From: Verrucomicrobium sp.
GTDB lineage: Bacteria; Verrucomicrobiota; Verrucomicrobiia; Methylacidiphilales; UBA1321
Reading direction: 5' to 3'
Length of the DNA: 64,000 nt
Assembly: GCA_017849585.1 (NCBI GenBank)
Contig: JAFIGT010000021.1
Location: 1-64,000, forward strand
The first letter of the stretch is position 1, and each line of letters starts with the position of its first letter. Under the pieces are notes generated by a model. That model saw only the letters and a program-made list of their open reading frames with translations. It made no database searches and was not told the DNA's origin. The translations under genes and the position numbers were made by a program. Shown in pieces: positions 7,915 to 17,797 of the stretch.

Positions 7915-10900
7915 ATGATTGGAAAATTTATGATTTACCGTTTGCTCGGTGTACTTTGTCTCGGTGGGTTCGTGGGGCTGTCATCGATTTCGGCGCAGGA
8001 CAAGCTTGTCACGGAATTTGCCGCGCCACCGGATGCGTCACGGCCGCATACGTGGTGGCATTGGATGAATGGCAACATCTCGAAGGAGGGCATTACTGCC
8101 GATCTCGAGGCGATGAAGCGGGTGGGAATTCGGGGTGTGACGCTCTTCAATGTAGACCAGCAATGTCCTGCGGGTTCGGTGACTTTTCTGAGCGAGCCGT
8201 GGTGGAACATGACGCTTTTTGCGGTGCAGGAAGCAAACCGGCTCGGGTTGACGATGGGCACGGCGAATTGCCCCGGTTGGTCGAGCAGTGGCGGACCGTG
8301 GATCACTCCCGAGCACGGGATGAAGATTGTCGTGACGAGCGAAGTGGTGGCTCGCGGGGGTGGTTTGATTTCCCTCACGCTGCCGCAACCGCCAACCACG
8401 TTGAATTTCTATCGCGACATCGCCGTGGTGGCATTTCCCACGCCTTCGGCCGAGACGGTGAAGATGAGCGAGGCCGCGCCCAAGATCAGCGCGAGCATTC
8501 CCGACTTCAAGTGGGAGGCTCTTTCCGACGGCGACTATAAAACCCGCAGCACGCTACCGATCCCGGCGAAGGATAAGCCGCAATACATTCAGTGGGAATT
8601 CGAGCAACCATACATGGTCCGTTCGCTGACACTGCTTCCGGCGAACGAAACCGACGAGTGTGGCGGTGAGATTCAAAGCTCTGAGGACGGCGTTCGTTTT
8701 AACACGGTTGGTACGTTTTCCGTTGGGCGCTATCTTCAACCGGGCGTGCCCGGAATGCTCGCCTGGCATCGGTATGCGGTGAAAGAATCGACGGCGAGAT
8801 TTTTCCGACTGGTCTTTACCAAGTCGGGGCTACGCTGGCCGACGCTATCTCTGGCGGAAGTGAATCTCTCACCACGACTCATGATCAATGATCTGGCAGG
8901 CAAGGCGTTCTTTGAACGGGTGGATCAACTTCAGCCGATGTGGTCCGACATTCCGGCGGACCAGGTGATCGATCCGCAGCAGATCATCGATCTCACCGAC
9001 CGGATGAATGCACAGGGAAAGTTGAACTGGGAATCGCCCTCCGGGGATTGGACAATTTTGCGTGTCGGCTATACCACGATTGCTCGCAATAATCATCCAG
9101 CGCCTGCGGGTGGCTCCGGTCTGGAGATCGATAAGCTCAGTCGCGAGGCAGCGAAAGTCCATTGGGCGGCGTTCATGGAAAAGATGGCGCAGAAGCTCGG
9201 TCCGCTCTGGGGGCAGACGGTCAATGAGGTGCTCATCGACAGCTATGAAGTCGGTTCGCAAAACTGGACGCCGAAAATGCGGGCGGAATTCAGCAAGCGG
9301 CGCGGTTATGATCTGGTGACGTGGCTGCCGACCTTGACCGGACGCGTGGTGGCGGGAGCGGATCAGACGGATCGCTTTCTCTGGGACTTCCGTCGGACCG
9401 TGGCTGATTTGATGGCGGAAAATTACTACGATTATTTCGGCGAGATGGCGCGGAAATCGGGAGTCAAGCTAGCGAGTGAACCGTACGGCAACGGCCCCTT
9501 TGAGGATCTACGGGCCGGGCGCGGCGCGGATATCATCATGGGTGAATTCTGGGCACCCGATATGTCGGCAATCAAACCGAACCTGCGCATGATCGCGTCG
9601 GTGGCGCACACGTACGGGAAGCAAATCGCGGGGGCCGAGGCGTTGACCTCGCGTTCCAAGTGGACGGATCATCCTCGGTATTTGAAGCCGTGCGCCGATA
9701 CTGCCTTTGCCAATGGAATCAATTATTTCGAGTTGCACCGGTTCGTGCATCAGCCGTTGAATCGCCTACCGGGATTGTCGCTTGGGCCATTCGGTTCACA
9801 CATGGAGCGGACGAACACGTGGTGGGAGCAGAGCGGCGGCTGGATTGATTATCTCGCGCGATGCCAACACATGCTGCGGCAGGGATTATTCGTGGCCGAT
9901 ATTCTGTATTTCGCGGGCGAGGGGACGTCGCCGAATGCGCCCAAGTACATGTGGAATCTGCCGCTGTCAGACGGGTACAACTTCGACTTCGTGAATGCGG
10001 ATGTGGTGTTGAATCGCCTGAAGGTCAAGGACGGTCGCCTCGTGCTGCCGGATGGCATGAGCTATCGCGTCTTGGTGTTGCCGCCGGGCAAGACGATGAC
10101 TCCGGTCTTGCTGCGCAAGCTGGATGAGTTGGCCACAGCGGGCGCGATCATTGTGGGCCCAAAACCGGAACAGTCTCCGAGCTTGGTTGGTTATCCGGGA
10201 AGCGATGAAGTGGTGAACCAATTGGCTGGAGCATTGTGGGGTGCGGGCAAGATTCGTGAGGTAAAATCGTTGCAGGAAGTGTTTTTGAGCCTGCAATTGC
10301 CGCCGGATTTCGAGGTGAAAGAGAAGGGAGCTCGACTGACGTGGACGCATCGAGCGGTGGGCGGGCGCGATATTTATTTTCTGGCAAACGGCAAGGATGA
10401 AACGCTCCAGACCGAGGTGACGTTCCGCGTGTTCGGAAAAGTGCCGGAACTCTGGGATGCCGAGACTGGAAAGATAATTCCGGTCGCCGCCTATGAGGAA
10501 ATCGCCGGGCGAATTCGCGTGCCGTTGCGGTTCGATCCATTCGGTTCGCTCTTTGTGGTTTTTCGTCCAGCTCCGGCGACGGAACATCCGGCGGCGCTCA
10601 GTCGCGTCGAGGGTGTTTCTAATCCGGCCTCCAGTTTTCCCGACGCGCAATTGGGCATGACCGATGGCAAGGTGCATCTTGAGGCATGGGTGCCGGGACG
10701 TTACGAGGTTCGATTCACGGAGGGCAGGACTGCCAAGACCGAAGTGTCGGCGATGCCAGCACCGCTGGATTTGACCGGACCGTGGGAGTTGACTTTCCCG
10801 CCGAAACTGGGTGCGTCGGAAAAAGTGACTCTGGAGAAGCTGATCTCATGGAGTGATCATCCGGATTCCGGAGTGAAATATTTTTCCGGCACCGCGACGT

Positions 10901-11337
10901 ATCATAAGACGTTCGACGTGCCGCCAGCGATGTTGGGTGCGGGGAAGAAAGTGTACCTGGATCTGGGGCGCGTGGAAGTGCTGGCCGGGGTCAAAGTGAA
11001 TGGAAAAGATCTGGGCGTGTTGTGGAAGCGGCCGTATACGGTTGAGATTAGTAGCGCAGTGAAACCCGGGAAAAACGATTTGGAAATCACCGCGACGAAT
11101 CTTTGGCCCAACCGAATGATCGGTGACGAACAGTTGCCGGACGATTCGCCGCGCGAGAAGGAATGGTTGAAGCAATGGCCCGCATGGGTGACGGATGGGA
11201 AGCCGAGTCCAACCGGACGTTTTACATTTACCTCATGGCGATTTTACAAGAAGGACGACGCCCTGCTGCCTTCCGGAGTGCTTGGGCCGGTGATGATCCG
11301 CACATCAGTCCTGCGCCCGGTTTCACCAGCTCCATAA
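7915..11337 (+). CDS. GH106-type alpha-L-rhamnosidase-like glycoside hydrolase
   Basis: 1140-residue secreted protein. Signal peptide ends near SSISAQ (residue 28). The hallmark SRPHTWWHWMNGNIS (about 42-56) and the following EGITADLEAMKRVGIRGVTLF are typical of GH106, where characterised members remove alpha-L-rhamnose from plant glycans such as rhamnogalacturonan. A TIM-barrel region runs to about residue 700 (VLIDSYEVGSQNWTP, ASEPYGNGPFEDLRAG). The C-terminus (about 950-1110) is a GH2-type sugar-binding beta domain (GTATYHKTFDVP, YLDLGRVEVLAGVKVNGKDLG). ATG at 7930 is an alternative start. The gene ends at a strong hairpin facing the convergent hydrolase. Family assignment rests on motif recall, not a search. 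Confidence 0.82.
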   Translation: MIGKFMIYRLLGVLCLGGFVGLSSISAQDKLVTEFAAPPDASRPHTWWHWMNGNISKEGITADLEAMKRVGIRGVTLFNVDQQCPAGSVTFLSEPWWNMTLFAVQEANRLGLTMGTANCPGWSSSGGPWITPEHGMKIVVTSEVVARGGGLISLTLPQPPTTLNFYRDIAVVAFPTPSAETVKMSEAAPKISASIPDFKWEALSDGDYKTRSTLPIPAKDKPQYIQWEFEQPYMVRSLTLLPANETDECGGEIQSSEDGVRFNTVGTFSVGRYLQPGVPGMLAWHRYAVKESTARFFRLVFTKSGLRWPTLSLAEVNLSPRLMINDLAGKAFFERVDQLQPMWSDIPADQVIDPQQIIDLTDRMNAQGKLNWESPSGDWTILRVGYTTIARNNHPAPAGGSGLEIDKLSREAAKVHWAAFMEKMAQKLGPLWGQTVNEVLIDSYEVGSQNWTPKMRAEFSKRRGYDLVTWLPTLTGRVVAGADQTDRFLWDFRRTVADLMAENYYDYFGEMARKSGVKLASEPYGNGPFEDLRAGRGADIIMGEFWAPDMSAIKPNLRMIASVAHTYGKQIAGAEALTSRSKWTDHPRYLKPCADTAFANGINYFELHRFVHQPLNRLPGLSLGPFGSHMERTNTWWEQSGGWIDYLARCQHMLRQGLFVADILYFAGEGTSPNAPKYMWNLPLSDGYNFDFVNADVVLNRLKVKDGRLVLPDGMSYRVLVLPPGKTMTPVLLRKLDELATAGAIIVGPKPEQSPSLVGYPGSDEVVNQLAGALWGAGKIREVKSLQEVFLSLQLPPDFEVKEKGARLTWTHRAVGGRDIYFLANGKDETLQTEVTFRVFGKVPELWDAETGKIIPVAAYEEIAGRIRVPLRFDPFGSLFVVFRPAPATEHPAALSRVEGVSNPASSFPDAQLGMTDGKVHLEAWVPGRYEVRFTEGRTAKTEVSAMPAPLDLTGPWELTFPPKLGASEKVTLEKLISWSDHPDSGVKYFSGTATYHKTFDVPPAMLGAGKKVYLDLGRVEVLAGVKVNGKDLGVLWKRPYTVEISSAVKPGKNDLEITATNLWPNRMIGDEQLPDDSPREKEWLKQWPAWVTDGKPSPTGRFTFTSWRFYKKDDALLPSGVLGPVMIRTSVLRPVSPAP

Positions 11338-11360
11338 TTTTCTAGGATATCCTGCTAGAA

Positions 11361-11401
11361 AAAATCCCCTCTCATCGCAATCGTGGAAGAGAGGGGGATT
11401 T
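11361..11401. terminator. Bidirectional terminator between convergent hydrolase genes
   Basis: AAATCCCCTCTC (11362-11373) pairs with GAGAGGGGGATTT (11389-11401), leaving one extra G. A-rich sequence on one side and T-rich on the other let it work in both directions, for the genes ending at 11337 (+) and 11431 (-). Confidence 0.75.
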
Positions 11402-11430
11402 GATTGGGCGATATTAGGATAATGGCATTC

Positions 11431-14211
11431 CTAGGGCGGGCAGAGGAAAGTCACCGTTTGCGCCGGGAACGTGAGAGGCACTCCCGAGTTGAGGGTTGCA
11501 GTATAGGTTTCGAGGGGTGTGGGCAGACTGTTGGCATCCACCGTGCGATCGTTTTGTCCGTAGAGGTAACGCGCGGCACTGAAGTTGGTGGCGTTGGGCA
11601 CTTGCAGCGCAAAGGTCGCAGGGGTGCTGCCGGTGTTAATGACCATGAAGGACCATTTTGTGACACCTCCCGAGGGGTAGCTTGCGGCAAGGATCTTCAC
11701 GGTGGAGACAGGGGCGTCGATCTGGGTGAAGGTGGCCCCGGCCGGGAATGAGCGGCTGAGCAGCGCCCAGGTGTAGAACCATGGGCGAGTGACGAAACCC
11801 GTCGCTTTCGAACTCCACATGCCGAAGGTGGATGTGGCATATTCGTTATCGTCGAGCGCCCAAGCCAGAACGGAGTGCGATCCGGCGTTGATGGACTGGT
11901 AGGCGTAGTAGGCCATGTTGTAGCCGAATTCCCAGTCATTGACGAATGGGTTGTTGAGCGAACCGGTGGTTTGGCCGTTGTTTGGATTGGTGCCCCAGAA
12001 ACCCGCTTCGGCCACCATCAAGGGCTTGGTGGTCGTGGGATCGGATTGGCGTACCTGGTTCCATGCGGTCTTGAAGTAGGTTCTAATGTCCGGGGAGGTG
12101 AGCAGGGCACTGACGCTGGTTGAGGGATTGAGCGGCGCGTAGTAGTGCAGGTCGTATCCGCCAAACAACGTGGAGTTCGATAGACACAACGGGAGATTGG
12201 TGATGGAGCCGGACTGATCGGGGCCGCTCATGGAGACGGCGTTGAGCAGGCCGCGACTTTCGAGTTCAGCGTAGACGTTGGCATAGCCTTGCAGCCATGT
12301 GACTAGGTTGGGCGTGTAGGTGGGGATGTAATTCTCCGGTTCGTTTTGGAAGATGAAATACTTGATGCAGCTGTAGCCTTTCGTGTTGATCAAGTAGTCC
12401 ATGTATGTGCCGATGATCGTGGCGTAGATTGCGTCGTCGCAACGGTTCACATCCGGCGTGGTGATCCACGAGCATTTGGCGGCCCATTCTGTCAGAACGA
12501 CGGTGATGTTGTTGGCCTGGCAATAGTCGAGCACGCCGTAGAGAGAGGACATGCTGGCGGTGCTCCAGTTGTAGGAACCGCTGCCGAGGTAGCAATAGGC
12601 GGCCTGCATACTGATGCGAACGATGGGCATTTTCATCCAGTTGACACGGCTTTGCATCAGCGCCAGATCGGTGGCATTGATGCCGATGTTGGGATAGCTA
12701 TAGGTGTCCCACTCGGCCCCGAAGCCAAGGAAGCGGTTATCGAGCAGGGAGGTCGAAGAGGGTTGAACAACGCTAAGCGGTTCGATGGAAACGTTGTCGA
12801 TGGCGAAGCTGTTGGCGGCGCCACCTCCGTAGTAGTAGAGCAGCGCGAGCGGTTGACCGTTGTTGGCTTCGGCAAAGTAGGAGAGGTTACTCTTGGTGAT
12901 GAGTTTGGCTCCCACTTTTCCAATGGACAGTGCGTAAGTATTGGAGGCGCTGTTGTAGGCAATGATCAGATTGTAGGGATTGAGCGTGGAGAAGGTATTG
13001 GAGGCGCTGACGTACGTGGATGCGTCGACCGCGTCGGTGATGAGTGTTTGCCAGGCGCCGCCGTTCTGTACTTGCAGCGTGAATTTTCCGGAGGTGCTGC
13101 CTTGGATGAATCGGGTGGTGATGAAGGAATGTCGTGTACTAAAGTTATTGCCGGGGCCCATTTGGAGAATGGAAAACTGCATGGGGGCGGTGGCGGAGCT
13201 GGCGTTGATGGCGATCACCTGACTTACGACATAGCTGCTGGGATTATTGGCGTAGATACCCTGCCAGTAAGGTTGGGCGTTATTGATGATGCCGGAGTAG
13301 CTGGAACCGGAGACCAGTCCCGGCGCCTGTATGATGGTATTGGGCGAACCACCCCAACTGGAAGCGGTGCCGGTGGGAGGAGTGCCTGCCACACCGGTCC
13401 AGGTTTCAAAGTTTCCGTTTGCGAGAATGGGTGTATCGGCGGTGATCTTGACATTATCCAAGGCGAAATTTCCTCCGGAACTCGCGGTGGACATGCACTG
13501 GGCCATGACGCGAATGGCGGTGCCTTGGGTCGGACCGCTGGCGGCGGGATGAATGCCTTCGTTCGCAGTGGTGAGGACTTGACCGATAAAGATGCCGTTG
13601 ACGTAAGCCCGTATCGTGGGGGTGAGTGTGCTGACGGTGTAATCGATTTGCAGGGTGAAGTTATGCGTGCCAGTCAGATTCGCCTGTGCCGTGGAGAACG
13701 AGGTGTTGGTGACCACCGTGGAGGCGCTGTTACTGGTGATGATCGACACGTTGTTGCTCGATAAACCGGGGAAGATGCGCAAAGCGACGTAATTGCAATG
13801 AGTGATGTAGGCAGACGTCGTGGAGTCAAACAATCCGATGCGATAATCCGGAGCATTACTCGTCACCGTGATGTCGCAACTGAGTTGCAGGATCTTCGCC
13901 CCCGTGGCCTTGAAATTGCAGGCGGGAACACTGTGAAAAACAATCGGTACGGAATAGGTGCCAAAGGGGGCGACGTCCGTAAAGCGCAACGCGGTGCTGT
14001 TGGAATTGACCGCGAAAGTGTCTCCCGTTCCCACGGCTTGATTGACCTGATTATTGCCATAGTACCAATTAGTGGGGGAGCCGGATTGCCCTGTAAAATC
14101 GTCGCTAAAAAGAGTCGTGAGCGCGTTGACGGTGTGGAGACCGGTCAGAAACAAACTGAGAAACATCAGGATGAAGCAACAGAAACGACGAAGCCGCTGG
14201 GTGGTTTTCAT
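11431..14211 (-). CDS. Large secreted clan GH-A glycoside hydrolase with LamG-like modules
   Basis: 926 residues. Signal peptide to about 30 (LTGLHTVNA). Residues about 31-250 form a beta module nearly shared with the protein at 14278-17091 (for example TNTSFSTAQANLTGTH, ANEGIHP, AIRVMAQC). Residues about 260-480 form a second beta module, opening GNFETW and similar in style to the PEP-CTERM protein at 17798. The catalytic domain follows (about 490-850): FIFQNEPENY gives the acid/base Glu624 and LMVAEAGFWG the nucleophile candidate Glu735. A C-terminal beta domain ends the protein; no PEP-CTERM is present. Substrate and exact family are unknown. It lies downstream of its partner on the same strand with a 66-bp gap. 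Confidence 0.75.
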   Translation of the reverse strand: MKTTQRLRRFCCFILMFLSLFLTGLHTVNALTTLFSDDFTGQSGSPTNWYYGNNQVNQAVGTGDTFAVNSNSTALRFTDVAPFGTYSVPIVFHSVPACNFKATGAKILQLSCDITVTSNAPDYRIGLFDSTTSAYITHCNYVALRIFPGLSSNNVSIITSNSASTVVTNTSFSTAQANLTGTHNFTLQIDYTVSTLTPTIRAYVNGIFIGQVLTTANEGIHPAASGPTQGTAIRVMAQCMSTASSGGNFALDNVKITADTPILANGNFETWTGVAGTPPTGTASSWGGSPNTIIQAPGLVSGSSYSGIINNAQPYWQGIYANNPSSYVVSQVIAINASSATAPMQFSILQMGPGNNFSTRHSFITTRFIQGSTSGKFTLQVQNGGAWQTLITDAVDASTYVSASNTFSTLNPYNLIIAYNSASNTYALSIGKVGAKLITKSNLSYFAEANNGQPLALLYYYGGGAANSFAIDNVSIEPLSVVQPSSTSLLDNRFLGFGAEWDTYSYPNIGINATDLALMQSRVNWMKMPIVRISMQAAYCYLGSGSYNWSTASMSSLYGVLDYCQANNITVVLTEWAAKCSWITTPDVNRCDDAIYATIIGTYMDYLINTKGYSCIKYFIFQNEPENYIPTYTPNLVTWLQGYANVYAELESRGLLNAVSMSGPDQSGSITNLPLCLSNSTLFGGYDLHYYAPLNPSTSVSALLTSPDIRTYFKTAWNQVRQSDPTTTKPLMVAEAGFWGTNPNNGQTTGSLNNPFVNDWEFGYNMAYYAYQSINAGSHSVLAWALDDNEYATSTFGMWSSKATGFVTRPWFYTWALLSRSFPAGATFTQIDAPVSTVKILAASYPSGGVTKWSFMVINTGSTPATFALQVPNATNFSAARYLYGQNDRTVDANSLPTPLETYTATLNSGVPLTFPAQTVTFLCPP

Positions 14212-14277
14212 AGGTAGGGTTTCCGGATGGGTTGGTTTGGTGCTAAAAAGTGGAATGACCTCAAGGCATTCATCCGG

Positions 14278-17091
14278 CTAGCGGGTGAATTCAATCGCAG
14301 TCATCGAATGCGCGGGGAAGATATGTTGAGCGCTGGTGCCTCCGCTGAGAGGGAGATTGGCGTTGCTGACGACTTCGCTGACGCCGGTGGTGCTGGCCAG
14401 GTTCGGTCCATTCACTTCCCAGCGGCGGGCGGAGATTCCGGTGAAACCATTGAAGTTGACGGTCATCGGAATATGGAGATTGCTCTTGTTAAAAACGATC
14501 ATGTAGACGGTATGTCCATCGGTGGAGACGCTCGCTGCAGAGGTAATTAAATTGTACGCTGGAAAAATAGGCTGCTTGTAGATGTCGAGCTTCGCGTTGC
14601 GGATTTCGAGCTGACCGGAGATGGTCTTGGATCCTGCCGGCATGGAGAGCAGGGTGGCGATGCCCGTTGTATCAGGCAGCCCATTCATTTCGCCCTGATA
14701 CGTGGTCCAAGTCGGTGTGCTGACCGAGCCCACGACCGCACTGACCATGCTACTGGTCCAGTCGCGGGAATCTTCCAGGAGCAGATCAAGCAAAAGGGAA
14801 TCACTGGAGGTCTGGGTGAAGCGGCCTTCGTAGGAGAGCGCATACGTGCAGGGGGCGCCGTTGGCCGAGGTGGGAGCATTGACTGTCGCGAGGCAGGGAT
14901 AATTGTTGCCGGTAAAATTGGTGAGGTTGACCTGGAGAATGCTGCCCGCCGAGGAGCCCGTGGTCATGCTGGCGGTAACGGTGGGAATGGTGCTCTTGTT
15001 GAGATTGGGCAGGTTGTTATTGATCAGCGGCGTGAGGTCGGTGGTGGTGAGAAAAGTTTCGGGCTGATAGGTATCGCCTTGGGCGGGATAGGTGCGGCGT
15101 TCGCCGCCGAAATCGGATCGAGGGCCGGAGACACTGACGTTCATTAAATTCGCGCCAAAATGTTGACCCCAGAGTTTGAAGAGCGGGTAGATGGCTTTTT
15201 CGGTGATCGGCTCAACGGCGGGACGCGCACTCACTTGCATGGAACCCCAGTAGCCGTTGATCAACTGCCAGTAGTTCGCCGTGATGATGCCGTTTTCCGG
15301 ATTGAGAAAGATCCGCATCATGTCGGCGCATTCCAGCGCGGTGCCGAAACTGAATCGATAAGGAGGCACTCCGGCGTCACTGTTGGCAAAGCTCGCATTG
15401 TACTCCGTGACGGCGAGAGGCAGGTCACGGCCAGTCGTTTCCGTGATCATGTCATGGTACTCCTGCAGGTGAGCGGCGATCTGTTCGCCGACGGCCATGC
15501 AGGCCTGCATGAGATTGCTTTCAGAAAAAGGAGCCTTGTCGCCTGAGGCGTAGCGGGGAGCGTAAATGTGGAGCACGGCGAAGTCGGCGGCGGAACCGGC
15601 GAGTTGCAGAACGGTGGTGTTCCATTGGCAATAGACGTCCTGCGCACCGCCCGGCCACATGACGAGCCCAGCCTGAATGGTGGGATCGACCGCGCGCATG
15701 GCCCAGATGCTTTTCGTGGCATAGTCGGCGTATTGCGCGGCGGTATAAACCCGCTGGGCGCTGCCAGTGAGGTGGTTGCCGTGCATCGATTCATTCCCGA
15801 GTTCGAAATATTTCACGCCATAGGGCGCGGGGTGGCCATTGGCGGAACGTTGCAGCGCCCACGGATGGGCGGCGGTCGCGGGAGCATTCAGGTATTCGAC
15901 GAGGTCAGCGAGATTCTGCGGCATCTGATCCGCCGGCAGGGCGAAGTCGCTCAAGGTGATGATCGGCTCCGCCCCAAGCTGTGCACAGAGCTTGAGGAAT
16001 TCGTCGAGCCCGAAGGCCCAATTCGTGCTGCCACGGGAGGCGATTGGCCCGACGGATTGTTTCCAATTGTACGTATGAGCTTCGCAGCCGCCGGGGTATC
16101 GGAGCGATTTGACGCCGTAATCATTGATGAGCCGCGACAAAATCGCCGGAGACGTCGTGGCCGTGGTGGGATCCCAGACGCCGCCGCCGGTCTTGATGCC
16201 GTCGGGGGAGGCGTCTGGCGAGGTGCCGTTGTAGGCGGCTTCCAGATTATGGCCGAAGATGAGGCGATTCACCGAGGTGCTCCCTTGCAATTGCCCGAGG
16301 AGAATCGTACCAGGCGAGAAGGAGGTTACCGTGACATTATCGATGGTGAAATTGCCGCCGGACGATCCACCGGAATTGCACTGAGCCATGACGCGGATGG
16401 CCGTTGCTTGGGTGGAGCCAGTCGGGTTTGGGTGAATGCCTTCATTCGCGGTGATGGTCACCTGTCCCAAAAACGTCCCATTCGAATAGGCTCGAATCGT
16501 CGGTGTGAGCGTGCTGGCCGAGTAATCGATCTGCAACGCGAAAGTATGAGTGCCGGTGAGGTTGGCTTGCGCAGTCGAGAACGATGTATTGGTGATCACC
16601 GTCGACACGCTGTTGCTCGTAATAATCGCCACGTTGTTGGAGGTCTGGCCGGGGAAGATTCGTAGCGCCACGTAATTCGTGTGGGTGTAATAAGTCGCAT
16701 TGGAATTGTCGCAGAGCCCGATCCGGTAATCCGGCGTGTTGTTGTTAATCGTGATGTCGGCGTTGAGCTGAATGATCTTATCGCCTGTGGCACGAAAATT
16801 CAGCGGCGGTGTGGTGTGGAAGATAATTGGTGCGGCATACGTCCCGAAGGGGGACACATCGACTAGGGTGAGGGCCGAACTGCTCGTATTCACCGCGAAG
16901 GTGTCGCCTGTACCGACAGGCTGCGAAACGGAATTACTCCCGTAGATCCAATTGACCGGCGTACTGGAAGTGCCGGTGAAGCTATCGGTAAACAACGTTG
17001 TGAGGGCATGAACCGATGGAGTCAATGCAGCGATGCACGCAACGGTGATGAAGAAGCGCAAAGGCTTCCGCAAACAGTGGAGGATTTGCAT
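14278..17091 (-). CDS. Large secreted GH51-like hydrolase with LamG-like N-terminal module
   Basis: 937 residues. Signal peptide to about 29 (ACIAALTPSVHA), then the same about 220-residue N-terminal module as the next gene downstream. The catalytic barrel starts near residue 270 (RLIFGHNLEAAYNG, a GH51-type opening), with KYFELGNESM (acid/base Glu434) and LAVTEYNASF (nucleophile candidate Glu563). A C-terminal beta region follows, ending HIFPAHSMTAIEF, as in alpha-L-arabinofuranosidases. Likely activity is on arabinofuranosyl or related alpha-L side chains. Its promoter region carries a TTGACA box (17240-17245) and a shared 20-bp operator-like site (17164-17183). The start is preceded by CACCTAAAAATC, almost the same as before the divergent gene at 17798. 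Confidence 0.8.
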   Translation of the reverse strand: MQILHCLRKPLRFFITVACIAALTPSVHALTTLFTDSFTGTSSTPVNWIYGSNSVSQPVGTGDTFAVNTSSSALTLVDVSPFGTYAAPIIFHTTPPLNFRATGDKIIQLNADITINNNTPDYRIGLCDNSNATYYTHTNYVALRIFPGQTSNNVAIITSNSVSTVITNTSFSTAQANLTGTHTFALQIDYSASTLTPTIRAYSNGTFLGQVTITANEGIHPNPTGSTQATAIRVMAQCNSGGSSGGNFTIDNVTVTSFSPGTILLGQLQGSTSVNRLIFGHNLEAAYNGTSPDASPDGIKTGGGVWDPTTATTSPAILSRLINDYGVKSLRYPGGCEAHTYNWKQSVGPIASRGSTNWAFGLDEFLKLCAQLGAEPIITLSDFALPADQMPQNLADLVEYLNAPATAAHPWALQRSANGHPAPYGVKYFELGNESMHGNHLTGSAQRVYTAAQYADYATKSIWAMRAVDPTIQAGLVMWPGGAQDVYCQWNTTVLQLAGSAADFAVLHIYAPRYASGDKAPFSESNLMQACMAVGEQIAAHLQEYHDMITETTGRDLPLAVTEYNASFANSDAGVPPYRFSFGTALECADMMRIFLNPENGIITANYWQLINGYWGSMQVSARPAVEPITEKAIYPLFKLWGQHFGANLMNVSVSGPRSDFGGERRTYPAQGDTYQPETFLTTTDLTPLINNNLPNLNKSTIPTVTASMTTGSSAGSILQVNLTNFTGNNYPCLATVNAPTSANGAPCTYALSYEGRFTQTSSDSLLLDLLLEDSRDWTSSMVSAVVGSVSTPTWTTYQGEMNGLPDTTGIATLLSMPAGSKTISGQLEIRNAKLDIYKQPIFPAYNLITSAASVSTDGHTVYMIVFNKSNLHIPMTVNFNGFTGISARRWEVNGPNLASTTGVSEVVSNANLPLSGGTSAQHIFPAHSMTAIEFTR

Positions 17092-17163
17092 GATTTTTAG
17101 GTGGATGAGGGTTGACCGAGGTTTCTGTCTGACAGAACAAAGAGGTTGGGGAGGGGGATCTAT

Positions 17164-17183
17164 TATGTTTATTATAATAGAAC
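17164..17183 (+). promoter_or_regulatory. Shared 20-bp operator-like element, site 2
   Basis: TATGTTTATTATAATAGAAC. It lies between the predicted promoter at 17217-17245 (minus) and the start codon of the GH51-like gene, in the 5' leader, where a bound repressor could block transcription. Confidence 0.55.
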
Positions 17184-17216
17184 GGTTATTTTTACTTTTA
17201 ACCTTCCGAAAGTATT

Positions 17217-17245
17217 TATTTAGGTTAACGCCAAAAAATTGTCAA
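17217..17245 (-). promoter_or_regulatory. Predicted promoter of the GH51-like gene
   Basis: On the minus strand TTGACA, 17 bp and TAAATA. The 13-base context ATCTTTGACAATT is repeated exactly at 23238-23250, in the promoter of the 23416 gene, which supports a common promoter type. Confidence 0.45.
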
Positions 17246-17702
17246 AGATAATTTCGTTACATAAGATCTAAGTTGCTCAGAATTAATAGAAAAAGAATAA
17301 GGGAGTGTGGCAATTCAGGGAGCAAATGTGATAAGTAGGCTCAGGATGATCGAGGCAATATCGTTCTCTATAATTAAACTCTAATTTAAAATACCATGTT
17401 TAAAGTGTGTCGTTATTTAAGTAATCAACTGTTTTGATTGGGGTCCTCGTTTGTGTCGTATAGGGTGTTTCGAGCCCAGGTCTGGCGGGCTTCGAATATC
17501 GTAGGGGATTGTCAATGGTACCGCCTGCTGCGTTCTTCTCTCGTTAAGGCATTAATGATTGCATTGGGAATTTTACCGAAATGGCGCTGCCGGCGTCAAA
17601 ATGCGCTTGTTTCAGTGGGATAGTGTTAACTATGGATAAACGATAATTTAGAATCGATGGCGTAAAATACAGCCTTAATGCGTTATTTTGACTGCAATTT
17701 CG

Positions 17703-17731
17703 TTGACATTTTGAGTAATGTGAGCGATACT
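17703..17731 (+). promoter_or_regulatory. Predicted promoter of the 17798 PEP-CTERM gene
   Basis: TTGACA, exactly 17 bp, then GATACT. The predicted start of transcription (about 17738) touches operator-like site 3, the classic layout for repression. Confidence 0.55.
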
Positions 17732-17738
17732 TTCAATT

Positions 17739-17758
17739 GTTCTCTATTATTAAACGAT
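17739..17758 (-). promoter_or_regulatory. Shared 20-bp operator-like element, site 3
   Basis: Reverse complement ATCGTTTAATAATAGAGAAC. It sits at the predicted transcription start of the PEP-CTERM gene, 40 bp before its ATG. Confidence 0.55.
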
Positions 17759-17797
17759 AGATAGCCACCGGCGAAAACCAATCATTACCTAAAAATT

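Larger units (their letters stand above)
17092..17797. other. 706-bp divergent intergenic region
   Basis: AT-rich on both sides, with the two promoters and operator-like sites listed separately. The middle (about 17438-17625) has higher GC and holds an imperfect hairpin (TTCGAGCCC at 17469-17477 with GGGCTTCGAA downstream), but I find no convincing gene or RNA there. It may be a gene remnant or an unrecognised regulatory RNA. Confidence 0.5.

Noticed and set aside
12346-13764. 472-residue plus-strand frame opposite the large hydrolase
   Set aside because: Shadow of the minus-strand gene with signal peptide and catalytic motifs; Gly/Val/Asp-rich low-complexity product.
15568-16665. 365-residue plus-strand frame opposite the GH51-like gene
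   Set aside because: Antisense of conserved enzyme motifs; no start context or family features.
17469-17500. tRNA-like TTCGAGCCC...GGGCTTCGAA hairpin
   Set aside because: It has the look of a T-arm, but no acceptor stem, D-arm or anticodon arm can be placed around it.
17438-17623. 61-residue frame in the divergent intergenic region
   Set aside because: No ribosome site, no homology recognised, poor codon pattern; kept only as part of the intergenic entry.
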